Made by a program: the position numbers and the translations under genes
Notes under the pieces: model-generated
Told to the model about the DNA's origin: nothing
The model's database searches: none
Seen by the model: only the letters and a program-made list of their open reading frames with translations
Shown here: piece by piece, positions 1 to 6,030 of the stretch
Numbering within the stretch: position 1 is the stretch's first letter
How the letters are laid out: every line of letters begins with the position of its first letter
Assembly: GCA_937894535.1 (NCBI GenBank)
Contig: CALBHI010000509.1
Coordinates: forward strand, 1 to 6,070
Reading direction: 5' to 3'
Source of the DNA: an uncultured Verrucomicrobiota bacterium
Lineage (GTDB): Bacteria; Verrucomicrobiota; Kiritimatiellia; CAIVKH01
DNA: 6,070 bases

Positions 1-261
1 CCGCATCCGCTCGAGGCGCGCCTGAACGAGATGGTCAACCGCGACTTCCGCATCCGCACCCGCGTCACCGACCCGGTGCCGGTGGGTCACTCGTCGGCCG
101 AGACCGTGTCCCGCACCGGTTCGACCGCCTCCCAGCCTGACCGCGACCGGCCCGATTTCCCGATCCTGCCGCCGCGCCCCGAGCCGCCTCCGCCGCCGCC
201 CCCGCCGCCGCCGGATAACTGCTTCATCGATCCGATCACCGGCGATGTGATCTGCGAGTAG
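1..261 (+). CDS. C-terminal end of an unidentified protein with polyproline stretch (5' end outside window)
   Basis: The reading frame is open from base 1 to a TAG at 259-261, giving 86 visible codons; the gene begins outside the window, and the ATG at 31 is probably internal. The visible part starts with a charged stretch (around RLNEMVNRDFRIRTRV). A low-complexity linker rich in Ser, Thr, Arg and Asp follows, then about ten consecutive prolines, and the protein ends in a short tail with two cysteines (DNCFIDPITGDVICE). Such Pro-rich linkers plus a short Cys tail are common at the ends of secreted or surface proteins, but no signal peptide or catalytic domain is visible. I do not recognise the family. 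It is convergent with the urease operon and separated from ureG by a 515-bp repeat region, so a functional link is unlikely. The proline codons (mostly CCG/CCC) and the normal stop argue that the frame is real; the minus-strand frame opposite is poly-Gly and is a shadow. Confidence 0.6.
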   Translation, partial: PHPLEARLNEMVNRDFRIRTRVTDPVPVGHSSAETVSRTGSTASQPDRDRPDFPILPPRPEPPPPPPPPPPDNCFIDPITGDVICE

Positions 262-280
262 AGCACATTGTCGCATGACA

Positions 281-301
281 TAGCCGGGATAAACCCGGCT
301 A
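281..301 (+). terminator. Terminator-like hairpin after the plus-strand gene
   Basis: TAGCCGGG (281-288) pairs perfectly with CCCGGCTA (294-301) around the loop ATAAA. The hairpin lies 20 nt after the stop codon at 261. No T-tract follows, so it is not a classical intrinsic terminator; it could be a Rho-associated stem or a 3'-end protector. It is followed directly by a near-palindrome at 301-316 (AGGC..TGATCA..GCCT). Confidence 0.4.
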
Positions 302-364
302 GGCGTGATCAAGCCTTCTGAAACCGGCAACAGGCTCTGCGACCTACCGGGAATTCGGAATGAG

Positions 365-393
365 AACCGCGAATAACGCGGATGTACGCGGAT
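365..393. repeat. Short ACGCGRAT array
   Basis: Three consecutive related units are visible: AACCGCGAAT (365-374), AACGCGGAT (375-383) and GTACGCGGAT (384-393). The period of 9-10 nt and the shared CGCGRAT core mark a degenerate tandem repeat. Intergenic sequences of this kind recur in many GC-rich bacterial genomes. No function is assigned. Confidence 0.55.
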
Positions 394-440
394 GGCCTCG
401 CTAAGGGATCATCCCTCGTATCTGCGATTTCTGCGACAAA

Positions 441-540
441 TTCTTCGATACCGATAGCGATAGCGATACCGACAGCGACTCCTCTTCCTCCGTGTCCTCT
501 AGTCCCGCTCCTGCGGGACGGGTGGTGAACCCTCTTCACG
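441..540. repeat. Composite intergenic repeat, copy 1
   Basis: The unit reads in order: a hexamer array CGATAC-CGATAG-CGATAG-CGATAC-CGACAG (446-475); a pyrimidine-rich stretch ending in CCGTGTCCTCTAG; a hairpin TCCCGC-TCCT-GCGGGA (503-518); then GGGTGGT and CTCTTCACG. The same ordered blocks recur 170 bp downstream at 611-717. The 503-518 stem has a different sequence in the other copy but is equally self-complementary. Confidence 0.75.
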
Positions 541-564
541 CCCAAAAACTATCCGCGCCACCCT

Positions 565-599
565 CCTCCGGCGGGCAAGCCACGCCTCCGGCGGGCAAG
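565..599. repeat. Two copies of a 15-nt CCTCCGGCGGGCAAG motif
   Basis: The motif occurs at 565-579 and again at 585-599, a 20-nt period, between the two composite repeats. Its reverse complement, CTTGCCCGCCGGAGG, is the core of the tandem array at the other end of the window (6030-6070), and a shorter core, CCCGCCGGAGG, also occurs at 682-692 and 2283-2293. Confidence 0.7.
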
Positions 600-610
600 T
601 CCGAGGTTCA

Positions 611-717
611 TCCTTCGATTTCGATAGCGATAGCGATACCGACAGCGAGGCAGCATACTCCTCTTTCTCCGTGTCCTCTAGCCCGCCGGAGGCGGGCGGG
701 TGGTAAAGCTCTTCACG
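611..717. repeat. Composite intergenic repeat, copy 2
   Basis: This is a direct copy of 441-540. The hexamer array at 616-645 matches copy 1 except for CGATTT in place of CGATAC at its start. About 8 extra nucleotides (around GGCAGCAT) precede the CTCCGTGTCCTCTAG block. The hairpin is CCCGCC-GGA-GGCGGG (682-696), so its arms differ from copy 1 but still pair. GGGTGGT and CTCTTCACG follow as in copy 1. Confidence 0.75.
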
Positions 718-754
718 TTGACGCATACGACCCCGTGACACCCTGCCGTTTCCG

Positions 755-769
755 TGCGCGTTGCGCGCA
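755..769 (-). terminator. Weak hairpin downstream of ureG
   Basis: TGCGCG (755-760) and CGCGCA (764-769) form a 6-bp stem with a 3-nt loop, 7 nt past the ureG stop codon on the minus strand. There is no T-tract. It is a possible end of the urease transcript, but a short GC-alternating stem like this can also arise by chance. Confidence 0.25.
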
Positions 770-776
770 GGTCCAC

Positions 777-1400
777 TCAGGTAAACAACACTTCGCGTTC
801 AATCCAGGCGATGACCGCGTCGAGGCCTTTTTCGGTCTTGAGGTCGCAGAACAGGAACGGACGCCCGCCCCGCATCTTCGTCGCGTCGCGTTCCATCACG
901 CCGAGGTCGGCGCCGACCAGCGGAGCCAGGTCGGTCTTGTTGATGATGAGCAGATCGCTACGGCAGATGGCCGGCCCTCCCTTGCGTGGGATCTTGTCGC
1001 CCTCGGCCACGTCAATGACGTAGATGAAGGCATCGACCAGTTCCGGCGAAAAGGTCGCGGACAGGTTGTCGCCGCCGCTTTCGCACAACAACACCTCGAT
1101 GTCCGGGTGCCGCTTGACCAGGTCCTGCAAGGCCTGCTGGTTCATGGTGATGTCATCGCGGATCGCGGTGTGCGGGCACCCGCCGGTCTCCACGCCGAGA
1201 ATGCGGTCCGCCTCCAGCGCCTGGTGGCGGGTGAGGAACTGCGCATCCTCCAGGGTGTAGATGTCGTTGGTGACCACGCCGAGGCTGTAGGTGCTGCGCA
1301 GCTTCTGGCACAGCCGCAGCACCAGCATGGTCTTGCCGGATCCGACCGGCCCGCCAATCCCGATCCGTACCGCCCGTGAAAATCGTTTGGTCTTGTTCAT
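777..1400 (-). CDS. ureG: Urease accessory protein UreG (GTPase)
   Basis: This 207-residue SIMIBI-class GTPase matches the usual family length of about 205. In the urease pathway UreG binds GTP and nickel and, with UreF and UreD, drives carbamylation and nickel insertion into apo-urease in the cytoplasm. Visible motifs: P-loop GPVGSGKT (17-24), VVTNDIYTLEDAQFL (42-56), the metal-binding CPH at 75-77 inside VETGGCPHTAIRDD, ESGGDNLSATFSPEL (107-121), RKGGPAICRSDLL (139-151) and the base-specificity motif NKTD (154-157). The start at 1400 is supported by a strong AGGAG at 1407-1411, six nt upstream. It is separated from ureF by an inserted toxin-antitoxin module, and a REP-like hairpin ends 1 nt before the AGGAG. 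Expression may therefore come from readthrough of the upstream genes or of the toxin-antitoxin promoter, since no separate ureG promoter is obvious. Confidence 0.97.
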   Translation of the reverse strand: MNKTKRFSRAVRIGIGGPVGSGKTMLVLRLCQKLRSTYSLGVVTNDIYTLEDAQFLTRHQALEADRILGVETGGCPHTAIRDDITMNQQALQDLVKRHPDIEVLLCESGGDNLSATFSPELVDAFIYVIDVAEGDKIPRKGGPAICRSDLLIINKTDLAPLVGADLGVMERDATKMRGGRPFLFCDLKTEKGLDAVIAWIEREVLFT

Positions 1401-1406
1401 CGTTTT

Positions 1407-1411
1407 CTCCT
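1407..1411 (-). promoter_or_regulatory. ureG Shine-Dalgarno
   Basis: On the minus strand AGGAG is followed by six nt and the ATG at 1400. It is the clearest ribosome binding site in the window; the overlapping urease genes rely on weak sites or coupling. Its 5' neighbour, 1 nt away, is the palindrome of the REP-like element, so hairpin formation could influence ribosome access. Confidence 0.75.
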
Positions 1412-1438
1412 CTGACGCCTCACGGCGTCACTACGAAC
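1412..1438 (-). repeat. REP-like palindromic element, copy A
   Basis: A perfect inverted repeat TGACGCC (1413-1419) / GGCGTCA (1424-1430) with a 4-nt loop is followed on the plus strand by CTACGAAC. Read on the minus strand this is GTTC-GTAG-hairpin. A GTAG tetranucleotide at the 5' foot of a hairpin is the known signature of REP elements recognised by RAYT-type (Y1, IS200/IS605-related) transposases. The 27-nt sequence recurs at 2167-2193 in the same orientation with one difference, in the loop. It lies between the toxin gene and ureG. Confidence 0.7.
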
Positions 1439-1462
1439 CGCCCTTAAAGAGGGATTCAATGT

Positions 1463-1876
1463 CTAGGGTTTCATCAGCACGATAAATTGACGCGGATCCA
1501 TCACCTTGGTCTTCCCGCGGGCGAAATCCTTGCCGTTCCGCGTCACGATGACATCCGCACCGCTGTGCTGTGCCGCGTGATCGAGCACCGCATCCTCGAA
1601 GTCATCCATCCGGCTCACCAGCGCATCCTCCAGCACAGCCCGGTTGACCGGAGCAACATCGAAGAGTTTCATCACATAGGCGAGCAGTTTGCGGGATTCG
1701 CTTCGCCGCAGGTGTTGGGACAGCAGGTAATCCAGCGTCGTGATGGTCGTGGCACACAACAGGCCTGACGCTTCGCCCAGTTCGATGATCCGGAAGACCT
1801 CGGCGGCATCCGCCGCGTGCGGCTTCCGGTCCATGAGCACATCAAGGACAATGTTCGTGTCGAGCAGCGCCTTCAC
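1463..1876 (-). CDS. PIN-domain toxin (VapC-like ribonuclease)
   Basis: The 137-residue product has a PIN fold typical of VapC-type toxins, which are Mg-dependent RNases kept inactive by their cognate antitoxin. The N-terminal strand KALLDTNIVLDVL (2-14) carries the first catalytic Asp (D6), with D12 close by. The C-terminal half has RMDDFEDAVLDHAAQHSG (89-106) with an acidic cluster D91/D92/E94/D95/D99, then the core strand ADVIVTRNGKDF (107-118). The middle acidic position is unclear: CATTITTLDYLL (41-52) offers D49 where many PIN proteins have Glu. The start is a GTG at 1876 whose GTGA overlaps the antitoxin's TGA, so translation is probably coupled; there is no Shine-Dalgarno. The stop is TAG. 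A small stem CCCT/AGGG (1441-1453) and a REP-like element separate it from ureG. Exact RNA target unknown. Confidence 0.85.
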   Translation of the reverse strand: MKALLDTNIVLDVLMDRKPHAADAAEVFRIIELGEASGLLCATTITTLDYLLSQHLRRSESRKLLAYVMKLFDVAPVNRAVLEDALVSRMDDFEDAVLDHAAQHSGADVIVTRNGKDFARGKTKVMDPRQFIVLMKP

Positions 1877-2112
1877 CGGTACTTGTTCCGCAAGTGGCGA
1901 CGGTATGCTTCCCTGGACACGGACGTGCCCCGAAGCGATCCGAGCAGCGCCGAGGTCATCGGGGGGAGGGCGGGCTTGGTCCGGGGACCATCCTCCAGCG
2001 CATCGAAGAATTCCGACACCATCTGGGAGACGGACTTGCCGCGCTTTTCCGCCGTCCGCTTGGCTCGGTCGATCAACTGCTCATCCAACCGCAAGGTCAA
2101 CTTCGTGTTCAT
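1873..2112 (-). CDS. Ribbon-helix-helix antitoxin of the VapC-like toxin
   Basis: The 79-residue product has the layout of small RHH antitoxins (it resembles the DUF6364 group). A beta strand TKLTLRLDE (3-11) would form the DNA-binding ribbon, followed by helix A (about 12-24), a turn at KRGKS (23-27), helix B SVSQMVSEFFDAL (27-39), and a basic C-terminal tail (about 42-79) with TSALLGSLRG that would wrap the toxin. In such modules the antitoxin dimer neutralises the RNase and represses its own promoter. The ATG at 2112 has only a weak AGG upstream and may start close to the transcript 5' end. The gene precedes the toxin in the normal antitoxin-first order, with a 4-nt overlap. It is co-oriented with the urease genes and lies between ureF and ureG. 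Confidence 0.82.
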   Translation of the reverse strand: MNTKLTLRLDEQLIDRAKRTAEKRGKSVSQMVSEFFDALEDGPRTKPALPPMTSALLGSLRGTSVSREAYRRHLRNKYR

Positions 2113-2149
2113 GACGTATAAACCTACGCAACCTGTACGTCCGTGTCAA
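2113..2149 (-). promoter_or_regulatory. Predicted promoter/operator of the toxin-antitoxin module
   Basis: On the minus strand TTGACA (plus 2144-2149, a perfect -35 consensus) is followed by exactly 17 nt and TAGGTT (plus 2121-2126, a weak -10 with the important first, second and last bases). Transcription would then begin within a few nt of the ATG at 2112, giving a leaderless or near-leaderless mRNA. An inverted repeat GACGTA (2113-2118) / TACGTC (2136-2141) brackets the -10 element and is a plausible operator for the RHH antitoxin. Both are predictions from sequence. Confidence 0.5.
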
Positions 2150-2166
2150 TGACCACCGGGAACGAC

Positions 2167-2193
2167 CTGACGCCTTACGGCGTCACTACGAAC
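2167..2193 (-). repeat. REP-like palindromic element, copy B
   Basis: This is the same 27-nt element as at 1412-1438: TGACGCC (2168-2174), loop TTAC, GGCGTCA (2179-2185), then CTACGAAC. The single difference is C to T in the loop, so the stem and GTAG foot are unchanged. It lies just upstream of the toxin-antitoxin promoter. With copy A it brackets the module, 782 bp from outer edge to outer edge. Confidence 0.7.
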
Positions 2194-2362
2194 TGTTCGT
2201 TTAACATTCATAAATCATGAAACCGAATCAGATCAAAAAGGATGATGATCCCCGCCTTTATCGGCGAGCGAAGCGATGTTTACCCGCCGGAGGAGGGCCG
2301 ATGCGTGACCACCTGGAGAATCCAGGTATCATCCAAACAACCCCATGTCTTTGCTCGTACGC
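2194..2362 (-). other. Intergenic spacer between ureF and the toxin-antitoxin block, with a hairpin
   Basis: No gene is seen here. The stretch from about 2194 to 2240 is distinctly AT-richer than the rest. A CCCGCCGGAGG core lies at 2283-2293. A perfect 7-bp hairpin ACCTGGA (2311-2317) - GAA - TCCAGGT (2321-2327) lies 35 nt past the ureF stop on the minus strand. It lacks a T-tract but is the only obvious candidate for ending or protecting the ureABCEF transcript before the inserted module. Confidence 0.45.
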
Positions 2363-3043
2363 TCATGAAATAAAGATCCGGGTGTAGGCGGTTTCGTGAC
2401 GGGCGCTGGCGATGTCGAGCTGGGGGGTGAACCAGCCGATGTCGTCGGCTCCGATGGTCTTCGAAACCTCTACCGCCTCCGCAAGTCCGTCGCGCTGCCG
2501 GGCGAGCATGCATTGGATGTCGGTGGGACCGATCCGGATCAGCTTGGCCGAGGCTGCGAGCAAACCTGCGATGCCCTGGTAGGCGCAAGCGGTCATCGCC
2601 GCCGCGGCATCGATCCCCAGCAACCCCGCCTCCGCCCCGCAGACCACCGGCCAGCTGGCCCGCCACCTGTCCGCCTGCGCCGCTTCGTCGAGATGCACCA
2701 GGCGCGGCAGGCCGGTGGTCAGGGCGACCAGCCGCAACCGCTGCCGGCCCATCTGCTGCTGCGCCTTGCGGATCTCGCTGGTCGGCCGTACCGCCCAGGC
2801 CAGTTCGTCGAGACGGAACAGCTCGGCATCCGATCCGGACGCGGCATGGGCAAGGCGGATCAACGGGAAGTCGATATGGGCGAGCGCAGGCAGCCAGGTA
2901 TCGCGGAGAAAGGCCTCCAGCTCACCGGGGGAGGTGATACGACCGTCCTGGACCAGGCCTTCAAGGCCATAGGAGTGACCAAACCCGCCCACGGGAAAGG
3001 CGGAGTCGGTGGTCTGCAACACATGCCAAAGCGAGGCGTCCAT
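2363..3043 (-). CDS. ureF: Urease accessory protein UreF
   Basis: UreF is the all-helical activation factor that joins UreD and UreG on apo-urease and controls the GTPase step of nickel insertion. The frame is open further upstream, to 3169, but the start chosen is the ATG at 3043, four nt after the ureE stop. It gives 226 residues, normal for UreF, and removes an N-terminal extension that is only the ureE frame read out of phase. Recognisable blocks: TTDSAFPVGGFGHSYGLEGL (11-30), IRKAQQQMGRQRL (91-103), the Ala-rich helical middle, and the family C-terminus TPQLDIASARHETAYTRIFIS (206-226), where the usual form is LDIAxMRHExxxxRLFxS. No good Shine-Dalgarno precedes the ATG, so translation is probably coupled to ureE. 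Confidence 0.95.
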   Translation of the reverse strand: MDASLWHVLQTTDSAFPVGGFGHSYGLEGLVQDGRITSPGELEAFLRDTWLPALAHIDFPLIRLAHAASGSDAELFRLDELAWAVRPTSEIRKAQQQMGRQRLRLVALTTGLPRLVHLDEAAQADRWRASWPVVCGAEAGLLGIDAAAAMTACAYQGIAGLLAASAKLIRIGPTDIQCMLARQRDGLAEAVEVSKTIGADDIGWFTPQLDIASARHETAYTRIFIS

Positions 3044-3047
3044 CGGA

Positions 3048-3509
3048 TCAGTGGTGGTGGTGCGAATGGCCGACGACCGAACGGATTGGCTGGAACACGC
3101 GGTGTTCGGCCTCGAAGCTGATCTGCTGCTGCTGGCACAATTGGCGAACCGCCGGATCATCGGGCACAATCAGCTCGTGGCCGTTGATCTGCAACGGTTG
3201 GTGCAGGTTGCCGATCGACCAGGCGAGGGTGGCGGTTTCGGTGATTGCGTGCGAGGTGATCACCAGCACCGGCTCCGGCGTCTGCTGGATCAGGTAGTAC
3301 CCGTAATCGTTCTCCCAGACCAGATCGCCGTGGGCGAGGGGAGACTCCAGTTCAAACCCGAATTCGCGCTGGTCGGACGCGGTCCCGCGCCAACGGAGTT
3401 TGGCCAATTGCCAGCGGTCGGCGCTGATGACGATGCACCGGCCGGTGGGATTGGGGTAGGACAGTTTTCCGCGGATGATCGTCAGCGAGGGGGTGTGATT
3501 GTGGCTCAT
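3048..3509 (-). CDS. ureE: Urease accessory protein UreE (nickel metallochaperone)
   Basis: UreE binds nickel as a dimer and delivers it to the UreDFG-urease complex. The product is 153 residues. The N-terminal domain (about 1-80) is the peptide-binding half. The C-terminal domain (about 80-145) contains WSIGNLHQPLQI (97-108), whose His103 corresponds to the conserved dimer-interface nickel ligand of the family. The protein ends in GHSHHHH, a short His-rich tail that adds nickel-binding capacity, and the N-terminus MSHNH is also His-bearing. The ATG at 3509 lies 7 nt after the ureC stop and is preceded by GAGGT overlapping that stop. The product diverges in sequence from enterobacterial UreE but its position between ureC and ureF is canonical. 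Confidence 0.92.
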   Translation of the reverse strand: MSHNHTPSLTIIRGKLSYPNPTGRCIVISADRWQLAKLRWRGTASDQREFGFELESPLAHGDLVWENDYGYYLIQQTPEPVLVITSHAITETATLAWSIGNLHQPLQINGHELIVPDDPAVRQLCQQQQISFEAEHRVFQPIRSVVGHSHHHH

Positions 3510-3516
3510 GGTGACC

Positions 3517-5279
<1,763 letters not shown>

Positions 5280-5283
<4 letters not shown>

Positions 5284-5597
5284 GGCGTGTCCAATGCTCC
5301 GTTGACCTTGGCGTTGAGGCCGTACACGACGCGGGCGCCGGCGAGGGCAACGAGGCGCACGCTGCGCTGGTCGCCCGGCTCGAACCGCACCGCCGTACCG
5401 GCCGGGATGTCGAGGCGGAAGCCGCGCGCCGCCGCGCGGTCGAACGACAAGGCCTCGTTGACTTCGTGGAAGTGGAAATGGCTGCCGACCTGGATCGGCC
5501 GGTCGCCGGTGTTGGCCACGGTGATCTCCACGGTGGCAAGGCCGGCGTTGAGTTCGAGGTCCGGCGCGTCAGCCGGTATGAGTTCGCCTGGTTTCAT
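5280..5597 (-). CDS. ureB: Urease subunit beta
   Basis: The 105-residue product is the small non-catalytic beta subunit of the (alpha-beta-gamma)3 urease. It starts with MKPGELIPAD, the family N-terminus, and contains PIQVGSHFHFHEVNEALSFDR (35-54), the most conserved segment, then GFRLDIPAGTAVRFEPG (59-75) and a C-terminal VYGLNAKVNG (91-100). HFHFHEVN has a His where many homologues have Phe (HYHFFEVN). The ATG at 5597 overlaps the ureA stop and the gene's own TGA overlaps the ureC start, so all three structural genes are translationally coupled. The separate beta and gamma genes are the common bacterial arrangement, unlike the fused form in Helicobacter. Confidence 0.97.
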
Positions 5598-5896
5598 CGG
5601 ATGGGGTTGTGTACGGTGACGAGTTTGGTGCCGTCGGGGAAGGTCGCTTCCACCTGGACTTCGTGGATCATGTCGGCCACGCCCTCCATGACGTCGGAGG
5701 TCTTCAGGATCGTGGTGCCGAAACTCATCAGCTCGGCCACGGTTTTACCGTCGCGCGCGCCTTCCATGATTTCGTAGGTGATGATGGCCATGGCCTCGGG
5801 GTAATTCAGCTTCAAACCGCGGGCCTGTCGGCGCCGGGCCAGGTCGGCGGCCACGACCACGGTGAACTTTTCCAACTCGCGTGGTGTCCAATGCAT
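5594..5896 (-). CDS. ureA: Urease subunit gamma
   Basis: The 100-residue product is the gamma subunit, the usual length. It starts MHWTPRELEKF, contains ARGLKLNYPEAMAIITYEIM (25-44) and EGARDGKTVAELMSFGTTIL (45-64), and ends with QVEATFPDGTKLVTVHNPIR (81-100), all family hallmarks. It is the first urease gene in the operon; upstream there are only 174 bp of non-coding sequence to the window edge, with no ureD. The ATG at 5896 has only a weak AGG 8 nt upstream. Gamma subunits contribute structure and trimer contacts, not catalysis. Confidence 0.97.
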   Translation of the reverse strand: MHWTPRELEKFTVVVAADLARRRQARGLKLNYPEAMAIITYEIMEGARDGKTVAELMSFGTTILKTSDVMEGVADMIHEVQVEATFPDGTKLVTVHNPIR

Positions 5897-5960
5897 GGAC
5901 GAAACCTAACGGAAAGTCGGGAACCAGCAAAATCAAATCATGCGATTTTTTGTTGCGATG
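5897..5960 (-). promoter_or_regulatory. Presumed urease operon promoter region
   Basis: An AT-rich island lies directly upstream of ureA: A/T-dominated sequence at about 5928-5956, with a small inverted repeat AAATC (5935-5939) / GATTT (5944-5948). A TAGGTTT (plus 5902-5908) lies 5 nt before the ATG, matching the proposed -10 of the toxin-antitoxin promoter. A possible -35 (TTGCTG on the minus strand) is 16 nt upstream of it. No strong sigma-70 or sigma-54 consensus is seen, so exact elements are uncertain. The position, orientation and base composition support a promoter here. Confidence 0.35.
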
Positions 5961-5980
5961 GGATTAGTTTCTGGTTGGGC

Positions 5981-6003
5981 AGGGGGAGGAGGAAGAGGAG
6001 GAA
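5981..6003. repeat. Pure purine tract
   Basis: All 23 bases are A or G on the plus strand (AGGGGG, then GAGGAGG and GAAGAGGAGGAA). It lies about 85 nt upstream of ureA and next to the heptamer array. Such tracts can adopt non-B structure; no function is claimed. Confidence 0.5.
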
Positions 6004-6030
6004 TGGTTGATGGTTAATGGTTGATGGTTG
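6004..6030. repeat. Heptanucleotide tandem repeat TGGTTRA
   Basis: Nearly four units are present: TGGTTGA (6004-6010), TGGTTAA (6011-6017), TGGTTGA (6018-6024) and TGGTTG (6025-6030). The array lies about 110-135 nt upstream of the ureA start, in or above the promoter region. Confidence 0.75.

Larger units (their letters stand above)
262..776. other. Gene-free, repeat-rich intergenic region
   Basis: These 515 bp separate the convergent plus-strand gene and ureG. I see no credible gene. Frames that stay open here (for example minus 309-545 and minus 499-741) translate to low-complexity Ile-Ala or Ser-Leu runs produced by the hexamer repeats, and have no family resemblance. The stretch holds the hairpin at 281-301, an ACGCGRAT array (365-393), two copies of a ~100-nt composite repeat (441-540 and 611-717), and two copies of a 15-nt CCTCCGGCGGG-containing motif between them. 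Confidence 0.7.

Noticed and set aside
441..717. Possible CRISPR array
   Set aside because: Only two copies are present, about 100 nt long and with internal simple repeats. There are no uniform spacers and no cas genes.
309..741. Small minus-strand ORFs at 309-545 and 499-741
   Set aside because: Their products are Ile-Ala-Gly or Ser-Leu repeats generated by the CGATAG arrays, with no start signals or family resemblance.
492..1379. A 295-codon open frame on the plus strand
   Set aside because: Its first part crosses the hexamer and hairpin repeats and the remainder is antisense to ureG, which has all its catalytic motifs. It is a shadow frame.
2280..2666. Possible small gene on the minus strand between ureF and the antitoxin
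   Set aside because: The 128-codon frame is mostly an out-of-phase reading of the ureF 3' half, and its remaining part has no recognisable features.
3044..3169. N-terminal extension of UreF (start at 3169)
   Set aside because: The extension overlaps the 3' end of ureE in another frame and has no UreF similarity. The ATG at 3043 gives the normal family N-terminus and length.
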